Part shown: positions 41,295 through 49,704 of the stretch, piece after piece
Numbering within the stretch: the stretch's first letter is position 1
Layout of the letters: each line of letters begins with the position of its first letter
NCBI RefSeq assembly: GCF_002099195.1
Contig: NZ_NBYX01000023.1
Span: forward strand, 1-64,000
Direction: 5' to 3'
Length of the DNA: 64,000 nucleotides
Source of the DNA: Burkholderia puraquae
GTDB taxonomy: Bacteria; Pseudomonadota; Gammaproteobacteria; Burkholderiales; Burkholderiaceae
Notes under the pieces: model-generated
What the model was told of the DNA's origin: nothing
Databases searched by the model: none
What the model saw: only the letters and a program-made list of their open reading frames with translations
Position numbers and translations under genes: made by a program

Positions 41295-42062
41295 ATGTGG
41301 CAAGAAGAGCGATACCAGAGGATCCGGCTTCTGTTATCGAAGATGCAGCGCGTTTCCACCGACCGGATCATGGCCGACCTGAACGTGTCGCGGGAAACCG
41401 TGCGTCGCGATCTCGTCGACCTCGAAGCGCTCGGTGAACTGAAACGCGTACACGGCGGCGCGGTGCAGGTGGGCGACGAAGCGCCGATCGCCGAGCGCGC
41501 GCAGACGCACGTGAAGGCGAAGCTGGCGATCGCCCGCGCGGCGGCCAGGCTGGTCACGGGCTCGCAGACGCTGTTCATCGACGCGGGCACGACCACGACG
41601 CTGCTGGCCGAGGAGCTGGCGAAGCTGTCGGGCCTGACGATCGTCACGAACTCGATCGACGTCGCACTGAAGATGCGGTCGAGCGACCCGGGGCAGACGA
41701 AGAACGAGACGATCCTGCTCGGCGGGATGATCGGCAGCCGTGCGGCCGCGACCGTCGGCGACGGAACGGTCGCCGAGATCTTCCGCTATCGCGCCGATCT
41801 CGCGTTGCTGTCGCCGGTGGGCGTCGATGCCGTCCGTGGCGCGACCAACTACGACCGGATGGAAACCGAAGTGGCGCGCGCGATGGTGAGCAACGCGGCG
41901 GACGTCGCGATCCTGGCCGATTTCAGCAAGCTCGGCACGAACAGCCGGATCAGCTTCTGCGAGCCGGCGCGGATCGGCGCGCTGGTGACGGACTCGAAGG
42001 CGGAATCGGTCGACAGCTACAAGAGCCTCAAGAAAGTCATCAAGCACATCGTGCTGTCGTAG
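41295..42062 (+). CDS. DeoR-family transcriptional regulator
   Basis: 255 aa. HTH: RYQRIRLLLSKMQRVSTDRI .. NVSRETVRRDLVDLEALGEL with KRVHGGAV, then the sugar-phosphate-sensor domain (LFIDAGTTTTLLAEEL, TIVTNSIDVAL, ILLGGMIG, VAILADFSKLG). Likely co-transcribed with mgtC. DeoR proteins usually sense phosphorylated sugars, so the pairing with mgtC is unusual. Confidence 0.88.
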   Translation: MWQEERYQRIRLLLSKMQRVSTDRIMADLNVSRETVRRDLVDLEALGELKRVHGGAVQVGDEAPIAERAQTHVKAKLAIARAAARLVTGSQTLFIDAGTTTTLLAEELAKLSGLTIVTNSIDVALKMRSSDPGQTKNETILLGGMIGSRAAATVGDGTVAEIFRYRADLALLSPVGVDAVRGATNYDRMETEVARAMVSNAADVAILADFSKLGTNSRISFCEPARIGALVTDSKAESVDSYKSLKKVIKHIVLS

Positions 42063-42125
42063 TGCCGGGCGGCGCGGGGCACGATCGGCGGCCGTTATGC
42101 CGCCCGCCGGCCGGGCTTTTCCCGG

Positions 42126-42149
42126 CGTAATATATCCGCTGATACAACG
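42126..42149 (+). promoter_or_regulatory. ModE-box-like dyad upstream of the molybdopterin-domain gene
   Basis: CGTAATAT-N8-ATACAACG. The architecture (CGnTATAT-N8-ATAnAACG) is that of the site bound by ModE at molybdate-transport promoters of enterobacteria. It lies 39 bp before the start codon, and the same two-gene unit encodes a ModE-type HTH. Confidence 0.65.
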
Positions 42150-42187
42150 CAGGCACGCCTGGCGGCGGGCCGTCATGGAGGCGGGTG

Positions 42188-42679
42188 ATGGAGATGGCAG
42201 GGGCGGCGGCGCTTTCGGCGCATCAGGCGGCGGCGGGCTCGATCGCGCTGACGGGTGCATTCGTGCGGCCGATGACGGTCACGCTCGACGACCTGCGCCG
42301 GCACGCGAGCGCGACGGCCGAGCCGTTCGACCTGCGGTGCTTCACGACGAATCGTTTCATCCGCTCGGTCGCGCCGTATCGCGGCGCACGGCTGACGGAT
42401 CTGCTCGACGCGGCCGGGCTGCGCAACGACGCGCCGGGCGACTTCAAGCGCATGGTGTTCATCGCGCACGCGCATGACGGCTATGCGGTCACGTTTTCCT
42501 GGCACGAGCTGTTCAACACGCCTGTCGGCGAACACGCGATCCTCGCGTTCGAATGCGGCGACGTGCCGCTGTCGATCGACGACGGCGCGCCGCTGCTGTT
42601 CTCGGGCGCTGACCACCTGCCCGCGCCGCGCCATGTGAAGCGGCTGGCCGGCATCGTCGCGCGCGTGCTCGAGGTCTGA
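42188..42679 (+). CDS. Molybdopterin-dependent oxidoreductase-like protein (sulfite oxidase superfamily fragment-sized domain)
   Basis: 163 aa. VRPMTVTLDDLRRHASATAE, FDLRCFTTNRFIRSVAPYRG, ARLTDLLDAAGLR and the HDGYAVTFSWHELF block resemble the small Moco-binding domain of oxidoreductases. It lacks a signal peptide and a catalytic partner domain, so it is probably a single-domain member. A GTG (42185) and a further ATG (42194) are alternative starts. It precedes the ModE-type gene by 78 bp and sits behind a ModE-box-like site. Confidence 0.72.
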   Translation: MEMAGAAALSAHQAAAGSIALTGAFVRPMTVTLDDLRRHASATAEPFDLRCFTTNRFIRSVAPYRGARLTDLLDAAGLRNDAPGDFKRMVFIAHAHDGYAVTFSWHELFNTPVGEHAILAFECGDVPLSIDDGAPLLFSGADHLPAPRHVKRLAGIVARVLEV

Positions 42680-42757
42680 GCCGGCCCGCGGGCGGCCGGC
42701 GGGCGTCGCACCGGCCATCGTGTATGCTTGCCCGCATCGTTCAAAGGGCAGGTCAAC

Positions 42758-43123
42758 ATGAAGACACCGGCACACCCCAAGCCTGAGGTGCGGTTCAGGA
42801 TGCGGATCCAGCAGGCCGACACGATCGCGCTCGGCCCGGGCAAGGTCGCGCTGCTCGAAGCCGTGCGCGAGCACGGTTCGATTTCGGCGGCGGCGCGCAG
42901 CCTGAAGATGTCGTACCGGCGTGCGTGGTTGCTGATGGACGAGCTGAACCGCTCGCTGAAATCGCCGGCGACGGTGTCCGAGCATGGCGGGCAGAGCGGC
43001 GGCGGCAGCGTGCTCACGCCGGTCGGCGAGGAGATCATCCGCCTCTATCGCGGGATCGAGGCGCGTGCTTATGCGGCTTGCGCGGACGAAATCGCCGCGC
43101 TCACGAAAATGGTGCGGCGCTGA
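42758..43123 (+). CDS. ModE-type N-terminal winged-helix DNA-binding protein
   Basis: 121 aa. The ModE HTH is complete: RIQQADTIALGPGKVALLEA, VREHGSISAAARSLKMSYRR, AWLLMDELNRSL and a wing VLTPVGEEIIRLYRGIEARA. The C-terminal molybdate-binding (TOBE) domains of full ModE are absent, so it either senses nothing directly or is a stand-alone repressor. Its gene lies between two ModE-box-like dyads that it may bind. Confidence 0.85.
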   Translation: MKTPAHPKPEVRFRMRIQQADTIALGPGKVALLEAVREHGSISAAARSLKMSYRRAWLLMDELNRSLKSPATVSEHGGQSGGGSVLTPVGEEIIRLYRGIEARAYAACADEIAALTKMVRR

Positions 43124-43141
43124 AGAGTGAGTTTGCCTCGG

Positions 43142-43167
43142 GCCCGTTCACGCTAACGACGGGCTTT
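43142..43167 (+). terminator. Terminator after the ModE-type gene
   Basis: GCCCGT pairs with ACGGGC around an 11-nt loop and is followed by TTT, between convergent genes. Confidence 0.5.
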
Positions 43168-43220
43168 CACTGGCCCTCGGAGGGGCCGCGCGCAACGCGT
43201 GCGGCGAAGCGAATCAGGCC

Positions 43221-44567
43221 CTAGCCGTGCCGCAGGCAGACGCGCGGCGTGTCGCCCGTCGCGTTATCCGGCGCCGTGACGTCGAGCGCTTGCGCGCCGA
43301 GCCGCCCGATCAGTTCGACGAAGCTGGCGACGCTCGCCGTCCGCAACGGGTAGTACGCGATGCGGTGGCGTTCGCAGATGCGCTTGAGCAGGTTCATCGA
43401 ATCGTGGTCGATACAGTCGACCGGGAACACGACCATGTGCGCGCCGGGTAGCGCCGCCGCCAGCAGGCCCTTGCGATCCTCGATGCCGCCGTCGTGCAGC
43501 GTCACCTCGCCGCCTGCCGTTTCGACGATCCGCTTGATTGCACGGTTCGAGCCGGGGCGCCCGCCGACGTACACCAGACGCGTGCCCTGAAGGATCGACA
43601 GCGGATCGGCCGCGCGATCGGCTGGATCGTCCGCCGACGCCTGCACCGCCTGTTCGATCGCGCTCGCTTCGGCGCGCAGCGTCTTCACCATCGCCATCAG
43701 GTCGTCGAGCCGCGCGCGCATCGCGCGGGCGCTCGCCTGTTCCGCGGCGATCCGCTGCTCGGCTGCCTCGCGGCGGCTCGTGTGCAGCGCGAGCCGTTCG
43801 TCGCGCGCGGCCAGGGCTTCGCGCAGCTCGTGCACTTCATCGCGCAAGACGCTTTCCGCCGCCGGCGGCTGCGCGTTCTGGCGCGCGGCGAGGGCATCCC
43901 GCTCCTGCCGCGCCGCGTCGCGCTGCGTGCTCGTTTCTTGCAGGCGAGCCTGCTGCCGGTCGAGCTTCGCGTGCAGCGCCGCATTGTCTTCTTCCAGCGC
44001 AACGAGCCGCCGGATATCGGCGCGATTGGCCGCGCCGACCAGGTGCGACAGCATGTGCAGTTCGCCGAACGCGGCCTGGCGCACGCGCATCGTCGTGCGC
44101 GGATGCGTCATCAGCGCCCAGTACGCGGGCGGAATGTCGCCGCTTTTCAGTGCCTCCTTCCACCGTGCGAGGAGTTCGTCCGCATCCTTCGCGCCGTCGA
44201 ACGCGCGGATCGCGCCGGCGTAGCGCTCGTCAAGCGCCTTGTGCAAGGCCTTGGCGCCGGCCGTGCCGTCGATCGCAAGCGCGACGGCCGCGTGATGGAT
44301 CTCGAGGTCGGTCGCGTGCTGGCGGTCGAGGTCGGTGAACTTCGGCACCAGCCTGCGCAGTTCGTGCGTGGTCAGGCAGGTGCCGATGATCGAGCAGTGC
44401 AGGTTCGCATCGAGCTCGGACAGGTGCGTGCGGCGTTTCAGCTCGGTCAGTTGCGCGCGCGACGGCGCGCAGCATGCATCGACCCGCGTGCCGGCTGCCG
44501 CGGGCAGGTTGCCGCCGGGCGGCGAGAGATCCGCCGTGCGGGAAAGGCGAAAGGGCGGAACGTGCAT
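43221..44567 (-). CDS. DUF2325 domain protein with central coiled coil
   Basis: 448 aa. The N-terminal helical domain has Cys residues (DACCAPS, LHCSIIGTCLTTHELRRLVP). A long charged coiled coil follows (about residues 190-310, LEEDNAALHAKLDRQQARLQ), then the C-terminal DUF2325 Rossmann-like domain (TRLVYVGGRPGSNRAIKRIV .. MVVFPVDCIDHDSMNLLKRI). The cysteines and histidine in the N-terminal domain could bind metal. Function unknown. A ModE-box-like dyad lies 52 bp upstream, tying it to the adjacent ModE-type regulator. Confidence 0.8.
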   Translation of the reverse strand: MHVPPFRLSRTADLSPPGGNLPAAAGTRVDACCAPSRAQLTELKRRTHLSELDANLHCSIIGTCLTTHELRRLVPKFTDLDRQHATDLEIHHAAVALAIDGTAGAKALHKALDERYAGAIRAFDGAKDADELLARWKEALKSGDIPPAYWALMTHPRTTMRVRQAAFGELHMLSHLVGAANRADIRRLVALEEDNAALHAKLDRQQARLQETSTQRDAARQERDALAARQNAQPPAAESVLRDEVHELREALAARDERLALHTSRREAAEQRIAAEQASARAMRARLDDLMAMVKTLRAEASAIEQAVQASADDPADRAADPLSILQGTRLVYVGGRPGSNRAIKRIVETAGGEVTLHDGGIEDRKGLLAAALPGAHMVVFPVDCIDHDSMNLLKRICERHRIAYYPLRTASVASFVELIGRLGAQALDVTAPDNATGDTPRVCLRHG

Positions 44568-44618
44568 GTTGACCTCTGTCCGGCGCGGTCGGCCGGAGAC
44601 GGATGCGCGAAAGATTTG

Positions 44619-44642
44619 CGAAATATACCACGGAATATAACG
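44619..44642 (-). promoter_or_regulatory. ModE-box-like dyad upstream of the DUF2325 gene
   Basis: CGAAATAT-N8-ATATAACG, the same half-site architecture and spacing as the site at 42126-42149. It lies 52 bp upstream of the DUF2325 start in the motB-DUF2325 gap. The rest of that gap (44643-44844) shows only a weak GGTCGG-7-CCGACC hairpin (44708-44726). Confidence 0.65.
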
Positions 44643-44844
44643 CGCGAAATTCCCGGGGGAATCGCGGGGTAACGCGGCGTGGCGCGGTCAGCTGCGCACG
44701 GTTGAATGGTCGGTGAGCGGCCGACCGGTCAGTCGATGTCGCGCGCGGCCGTCCCGAACGCGACCCTGACGCCAAGGCTCACGCTGTCGGGCACGCGGAC
44801 GCGTGTGGTGGCTGCGCACATCCGGCCAACGTGCGTGAACGAGC

Positions 44845-45792
44845 CTAATGCTGCCGCGTGACTGCCGCCGGCAGTGCGGCGGCCCGGGCGCCGGCCGTCT
44901 CGTTCACGGTCGTCCGGCCACCGTCCCGAAAGAACGCCTGCTCGGCGGCATTGTTCATCACCAGGATGCTGATGCGGCGGTTGGTCGGCTCGTCCGCCAC
45001 GTTCTTGTCGAGCGGCAGGACATCCGCGAGCCCGCGCACCTGGAGCAGCTTCTCTTCCCGCAACCCGCCCGCGACCAGCGCACGCCGCGCGGCGTTCGCG
45101 CGATCGCTGGAGAGCTCCCAGTTCGAATAGCCCGTGGAGCCGTCGGGATACGGCGTCGAATCGGTATGCCCCGCGATCGACACACGGTTTTCGACATCGT
45201 CGAGTGCGGTGCCGATCTGGGTGAGGATCGCGGTGGCATAGCCTTCGGGTTGCGAACTGCCCGACGCGAACATCGGGCGCTTGAGCGAATCGACGATCTC
45301 GATGCGCAAGCCCTCGTGGGTGATCGCGATCCGGATCTGGTCCTGGTACGCGCGCAACGACGGGCTTTGTGCAATCACCGCGGTCAGCTTCGCTTTCAGG
45401 CGTTCGAGCTTTTGCGTATCGACGGCGCTGGCGAGTGCCGCGGGCGAACTGGCCGGCGCCGGTTGCGCTTTCGTGTCGATCGCCGGCGCCGGATCCGTCA
45501 TGTCGCGGCCGCCCCCCTCCACGACGCTCGGACGCGGCGCCTGCCCGTCCTTCCCGCCTGAGAGGAGCGTCGACAGCGGCGTGTTGAAGTAGTCCTCGAT
45601 CCCCTGCTTGTCGTACTTGGAAACCGAGCCGAGCAGCCACATCAGCAGGAAGAACGCCATCATCGCCGTGACGAAATCCGCGTAGGCGATTTTCCAGGCG
45701 CCGCCGTGGTGGGCGTCGTGATCCTCGCCTTTCCTGCGGCGCACGACGACGATCGCGGCCTGTTTCGACGAGTTGGAGCGACTGTCGGCCAT
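44845..45792 (-). CDS. motB: Flagellar motor stator protein MotB
   Basis: 315 aa. A short basic N-tail (VVVRRRKGEDHDAHHGGAWK) leads to a single membrane helix whose start holds the proton-carrying Asp (KIAYADFVTAMMAFFLLMWL). The PG-anchoring OmpA-like domain carries VSIAGHTDSTPYPDGSTGYS, ELSSDRANAARRAL and DEPTNRRISILV. It pairs with MotA 10 bp upstream. As an accessory copy on a secondary replicon it may be a second stator or serve another surface. Confidence 0.93.
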   Translation of the reverse strand: MADSRSNSSKQAAIVVVRRRKGEDHDAHHGGAWKIAYADFVTAMMAFFLLMWLLGSVSKYDKQGIEDYFNTPLSTLLSGGKDGQAPRPSVVEGGGRDMTDPAPAIDTKAQPAPASSPAALASAVDTQKLERLKAKLTAVIAQSPSLRAYQDQIRIAITHEGLRIEIVDSLKRPMFASGSSQPEGYATAILTQIGTALDDVENRVSIAGHTDSTPYPDGSTGYSNWELSSDRANAARRALVAGGLREEKLLQVRGLADVLPLDKNVADEPTNRRISILVMNNAAEQAFFRDGGRTTVNETAGARAAALPAAVTRQH

Positions 45793-45802
45793 GGCGCCTC
45801 CG

Positions 45803-46672
45803 TTACGCGGCCTTGGGCGACTTCGTCGCGCGCACGGCCTCGTCGAGTTCCTTGAAGCTCGGGCGATCGGCCGTGAACAGCACCTTGCGGCCGAATTCCA
45901 CCGCCACCGCCGGCGCATAGCCGCTCATCGACGCGAGCAGCACGGCCTTCACGCACTGGAACGGCTTGGCCGCCGCGCGGCCCTTTGCATTGAGCAGATC
46001 CGCGAGCGGGCCGACGAAGCCATACGCGAGCAGGATGCCGAGGAAGGTGCCGACGAGCGCGCCGGCGATCATCTTGCCGAGCACGGCGGGCGGTGCGCCG
46101 ACCGAGCCCATCGTATGCACGACACCCATCACCGCGGCGACGATGCCGAACGCGGGCAGGCCGTCGGCCATCTTCTGGATCGCATTGGCCGCGACCGACG
46201 CCTCCGCATGGTGCGTATGCAGTTCCTCATCCATCAGGTCCTGCATCTCCAGCACGTTCACGTTCCCGCTCGACATCATCCGCAAATAGTCGACGATGAA
46301 ATCGAGCAGGTGATGGTCTTCGAGCACATGCGAATACTTCTGGAACAGCGGACTTTGCTCGGGCGCATCGACGTCGGCCTCGAGTGCCATCATGCCGTCC
46401 CTGCGCGCCTTCTGCAGCAGCTCGTAAAGCAGCGCGATCAGCTCGACGTATTGCTGCTTCGTATAGCCGCCGCCCTTGAAACAGGTCGGCAGGCTCTTGA
46501 GCGTTTTCTTCAGCGTCGTGACCGGATTGCTGACGACGAACGCACCCAGCGCGGCGCCGAAAATGCACAGCAGCTCGAACGGTTGCAGCAAGGCCGGCAC
46601 ATGGCCGCCCACGCCGATAAAACTGCCGATCACCGACCCGATCACGACGATCCACCCGATGGCTACAAACAT
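45803..46672 (-). CDS. motA: Flagellar motor stator protein MotA
   Basis: 289 aa. Four membrane segments: WIVVIGSVIGSFIGVGGHVP and the next helix, then the large cytoplasmic loop (ELIALLYELLQKARRDGMMA), and GLPAFGIVAAVMGVVHTMGS with ALVGTFLGILLAYGFVGPLA near the C-terminus. These contain the conserved prolines of the stator. Start at 46672; motB follows 10 bp after the stop. Confidence 0.93.
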   Translation of the reverse strand: MFVAIGWIVVIGSVIGSFIGVGGHVPALLQPFELLCIFGAALGAFVVSNPVTTLKKTLKSLPTCFKGGGYTKQQYVELIALLYELLQKARRDGMMALEADVDAPEQSPLFQKYSHVLEDHHLLDFIVDYLRMMSSGNVNVLEMQDLMDEELHTHHAEASVAANAIQKMADGLPAFGIVAAVMGVVHTMGSVGAPPAVLGKMIAGALVGTFLGILLAYGFVGPLADLLNAKGRAAAKPFQCVKAVLLASMSGYAPAVAVEFGRKVLFTADRPSFKELDEAVRATKSPKAA

Positions 46673-46941
46673 GATTCCCTCGTCCGCGATTTGCGCTGCT
46701 GCATCCGTTGTCGAAAAGCGAGCGGGACGCATGGCGATCCCGCTCCGTGCCCGCGACGGCGCCGGGTCGCTGCGTGTCGGATGCGAACCGGGCGGTCGTC
46801 CCGATTCGCTGCAAAGCGGCGCCAATCGGCGGGTGTTGATGCAATAACGGCGATTGTCCGGACGACTGAACCCGTGATTCCACGGATCACGCGTGATTCG
46901 CGCGTGGCACACGTTTGCGAACGCCGATATGCGCGATTTTG

Positions 46942-46955
46942 TTGATCGAGGTCAA
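46942..46955. promoter_or_regulatory. FNR/ANR/DNR-type box TTGAT-CGAG-GTCAA
   Basis: One base from the TTGAT-N4-ATCAA consensus. It sits in the 504-bp gap between motA and the patatin gene. A TATGGA hexamer (46985-46990) downstream could be a -10 for the patatin direction. In Burkholderia, boxes of this exact core mark low-oxygen-induced genes. The remaining gap (46673-47176) shows a 12-bp palindrome ATCACGCGTGAT (46886-46897) and no gene. Confidence 0.6.
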
Positions 46956-47176
46956 AAAGTGCGCGGCCATCGCGAGCCTGCCGGTATGGATGCGAGCCGG
47001 AAACAGCGTGGGGCGTGACGCAACCCTCCCCCCAAATAGCGGTTCACCGCGGGATTCCGGGGGAACGCAGTGCAACGTGCATCGTCGGCCGACAGGGTTT
47101 TCATCAGGACATCCGGCGCGTCGCACGATCCATCATGACGAAACCACTGTCGCAGCCAACCGCAGGAGGGCGCACC

Positions 47177-48061
47177 GTGACGTCCGATCCCACTCCCTCG
47201 ACCGCCTTCGTGTTCGCCGGCGGCGGCAGTCTTGGCGCGATCGAGGTCGGCATGCTCCGCGAGCTGGTCGCGAGCGGCGAACGGCCCGATTGCGTCATCG
47301 GCGCGTCGGCGGGCGCGATCAATGCCGCCTATTTTGCCGGCCGGCCGGACGCGGACGGCATCGCGATGCTCGCCGCGCTGTGGTGCAGAATCCGCCGCCA
47401 GGACGTCATGCCGTTCTCGATGCGCAGCGTCATCGCGATGGTGCTGCGCAACCGGCCGCATCTGGTCGAGGCCGATGCGCTGCGCCTGCTGCTGGAACAG
47501 AACCTGCCGTACCGGCGGATCGAGCAGGCCGCGTTGCCGCTCCACATCGTTGCGACCGACGTGCTGAACGGTCAGGAAGTCGTGCTGTCCGCCGGATCGG
47601 TCGTGGATGCGGTGCAGGCCAGCGCGGCGATTCCGGGCGTGTTTCCGTCGGTCAGCATCGGCGGCGTGGAACTCGTCGACGGCGGCGTCGCGAACAATAC
47701 GCCGATCTCTGTTGCGATCGCGCTCGGCGTCAAGCGGATCGTCGTGCTGCCGGCCGGGTTCGCCTGTGCGTTGCGCGTACCGCCGCGCAGCGCGATCGCG
47801 CATGCGACGCACGCACTGACGCTCGTGATCGCGCGGCAACTGGTGCGCGATCTGGAGCTGTACGCGGCACGCGCGCAAATCCATGTCGTGCCGCCGCTTT
47901 GTCCGCTCGAAGTCTCGTCATACGATTACTCGCAGTGCGCGCAACTGATCGACAAGGCCGCGGCACGCACGCGCGCGTGGATCGCTGCGGGCGGGCTCGC
48001 GGAGTGCGCGATTCCTGGCCAGCTGCGCGAGCACGATCACGCGGCGGCGCTGTCGCATTGA
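47177..48061 (+). CDS. Patatin-like phospholipase
   Basis: 294 aa from a GTG at 47177. Oxyanion loop AFVFAGGGSLGAIEVGML, catalytic serine in IGASAGAINAAYF (G-x-S-x-G) and catalytic Asp in ELVDGGVANNTPIS (D-G-G). Cytoplasmic lipid acyl hydrolase by family. I choose the GTG because AGGAGG (47164-47169) lies 7 nt before it; an in-frame ATG at 47135 lacks any ribosome site. An FNR-type box lies 222 bp upstream. Confidence 0.85.
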   Translation: MTSDPTPSTAFVFAGGGSLGAIEVGMLRELVASGERPDCVIGASAGAINAAYFAGRPDADGIAMLAALWCRIRRQDVMPFSMRSVIAMVLRNRPHLVEADALRLLLEQNLPYRRIEQAALPLHIVATDVLNGQEVVLSAGSVVDAVQASAAIPGVFPSVSIGGVELVDGGVANNTPISVAIALGVKRIVVLPAGFACALRVPPRSAIAHATHALTLVIARQLVRDLELYAARAQIHVVPPLCPLEVSSYDYSQCAQLIDKAAARTRAWIAAGGLAECAIPGQLREHDHAAALSH

Positions 48062-48200
48062 GGGTTGCTCACGCGCCGTGCCAACGCATGACCGCCAAAC
48101 GCCATCGGCGGGCTGCCGGGGAAATCGGCGAAGCATCAGAAAAAATGCGGCACCGCGCCACGAGGCACGGTGTCGCGAACGGCCCGAACGGCCGCCCTGG

Positions 48201-49682
48201 TCAATCGATCGCGCGCATCGCGTGACGCAGTTCCTGATAGCTGCGCAGCCCGGCGACGCCGAGTTCGCGGCCGATCCCGCTGAGCCCGAAGCCGCCCCAG
48301 CACACGTGCGGGTAGATGAGCTGCGGCGCATTGATCCACACGAGCCCCGCGCGCACGCGCTGCTGGAACTGCTTCGCGATATCCGCATCGCGCGTCACGA
48401 CGGTCGCGACGAGCCCGTAGCGCGTGTCGTTCGCGAGCGCGATCGCTTCGTCGTCGGTGCGGAACGATTTCACGCACGCGACGGGGCCGAACACTTCGTC
48501 GGTCCACAGCGGGTTGTCGGCCGCCGGCTCGGCGATCACGACGGGCGCCATGAAGAAGCCGTCGCCGCCGGCATCCGTCACCCGGCCGCTGAATGCGACG
48601 CGTGCGCCCGCATCGATGCCGTGCTGGAGCATCGCCTCGACGCGCGTACGCTGCGCGGCCGAGATCAGCGGCCCCATCGCGACCTGCTCCGCAGCGGGCG
48701 GTGCGACGACGAGCGCGCGCACGGCCGTCTCGAACGCGGCCATGAAGCTGCGGTACACGCTGTCGTGCACGAGGATGCGCGCGGTGGCCGAGCACATCTG
48801 GCCCGCGTTCGTGAACGCGCCCGCGACCGCGAGCGACACCGCGACGTCGAGATCGGCGTCGTCGCGCACGATCAGCGACGACTTGCCGCCGAGTTCGAGC
48901 GTCACGCGCTTCATGTCGACGGCGGCGGCCTGCATGACCTTGCGGCCGGCCGCCGTGCTGCCGGTAAACGAGATCTTGTCGATCAGCGGATGCGCGGTCA
49001 GCGCCGCGCCGACCTCGGCGCCGCCGTTCACGACGTTGACGACACCGGCCGGCACACCGGCTTCGGCGACGATGTCGAGCAGCGCATGCTCGGCCGGCGA
49101 CGTGAGTTCGGACGGCTTCAGCACGACCGCGCAGCCGGCCGCGAGCGCGGGCGCGAGCTTCCACGCGGTCGTGACCATCGGGAAGTTCCACGGCATGACC
49201 AGCGCCGCGACGCCGACGGCGTCGTAAAAGCGCTCGGCGGTGACGGCATCGCTCGGCAGCGCGACCGGCTCGGCCGCGAACAGCGCCGGGTCTTCGCACA
49301 GCGTTGCGTAGTACGCGAACGTCGCGGCGACGTCGCCGACATCGGCCTCGGCCTCGAACGGCGGCTTGCCGCTCACCTGCATCTGCAGCGCCGCAAGGCG
49401 ATCGTGCGACGCCTCGACGCGCGCGGCGATCGTGGCGAGAATCCGGCCGCGTTCGGCGGGCGGCGTGTCGCGCCAGCCGGCGAACGCATCGCGCGCGGCG
49501 CGCACCGCGGCGTCGACGTGCGCGGGCGTCGCGAATTCCTGCCAGCCGATCGCCGCGCCGGTCGATGCGTCGAAGATCGGCGCACCGGGCGCGTCGGCAT
49601 GCGTGCGCACGGGCTGGCCGGCGATGTGCGCCGCGGGCAGCACGAACGTGGCGGTGGAACGGGAAAGCGCGTTGGTGGACAT
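48201..49682 (-). CDS. NAD(P)-dependent aldehyde dehydrogenase (aminoaldehyde/guanidinoaldehyde type likely)
   Basis: 493 aa. Motifs: MPWNFPMVTTAWKLAPALAA, FTGSTAAGRKVM, catalytic Glu in TLELGGKS, catalytic Cys in NAGQMCSATARILV, and EVFGPVACVKSF. It resembles betaine- and aminobutyraldehyde dehydrogenases (PuuC/KauB group). It follows the ureohydrolase gene by 22 bp, which suggests that it makes 4-guanidinobutyrate or a related acid from the aldehyde. In-frame ATG at 49691 is an alternative start. Confidence 0.88.
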   Translation of the reverse strand: MSTNALSRSTATFVLPAAHIAGQPVRTHADAPGAPIFDASTGAAIGWQEFATPAHVDAAVRAARDAFAGWRDTPPAERGRILATIAARVEASHDRLAALQMQVSGKPPFEAEADVGDVAATFAYYATLCEDPALFAAEPVALPSDAVTAERFYDAVGVAALVMPWNFPMVTTAWKLAPALAAGCAVVLKPSELTSPAEHALLDIVAEAGVPAGVVNVVNGGAEVGAALTAHPLIDKISFTGSTAAGRKVMQAAAVDMKRVTLELGGKSSLIVRDDADLDVAVSLAVAGAFTNAGQMCSATARILVHDSVYRSFMAAFETAVRALVVAPPAAEQVAMGPLISAAQRTRVEAMLQHGIDAGARVAFSGRVTDAGGDGFFMAPVVIAEPAADNPLWTDEVFGPVACVKSFRTDDEAIALANDTRYGLVATVVTRDADIAKQFQQRVRAGLVWINAPQLIYPHVCWGGFGLSGIGRELGVAGLRSYQELRHAMRAID

Positions 49683-49704
49683 GGGGGGCATCCTGTCGGT
49701 CGGG

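Noticed and set aside
44689..44844. Possible C-terminal remnant on minus (..DSVSLGVRVAFGTAARDID)
   Set aside because: Too short and without a convincing family; not called as a pseudogene.
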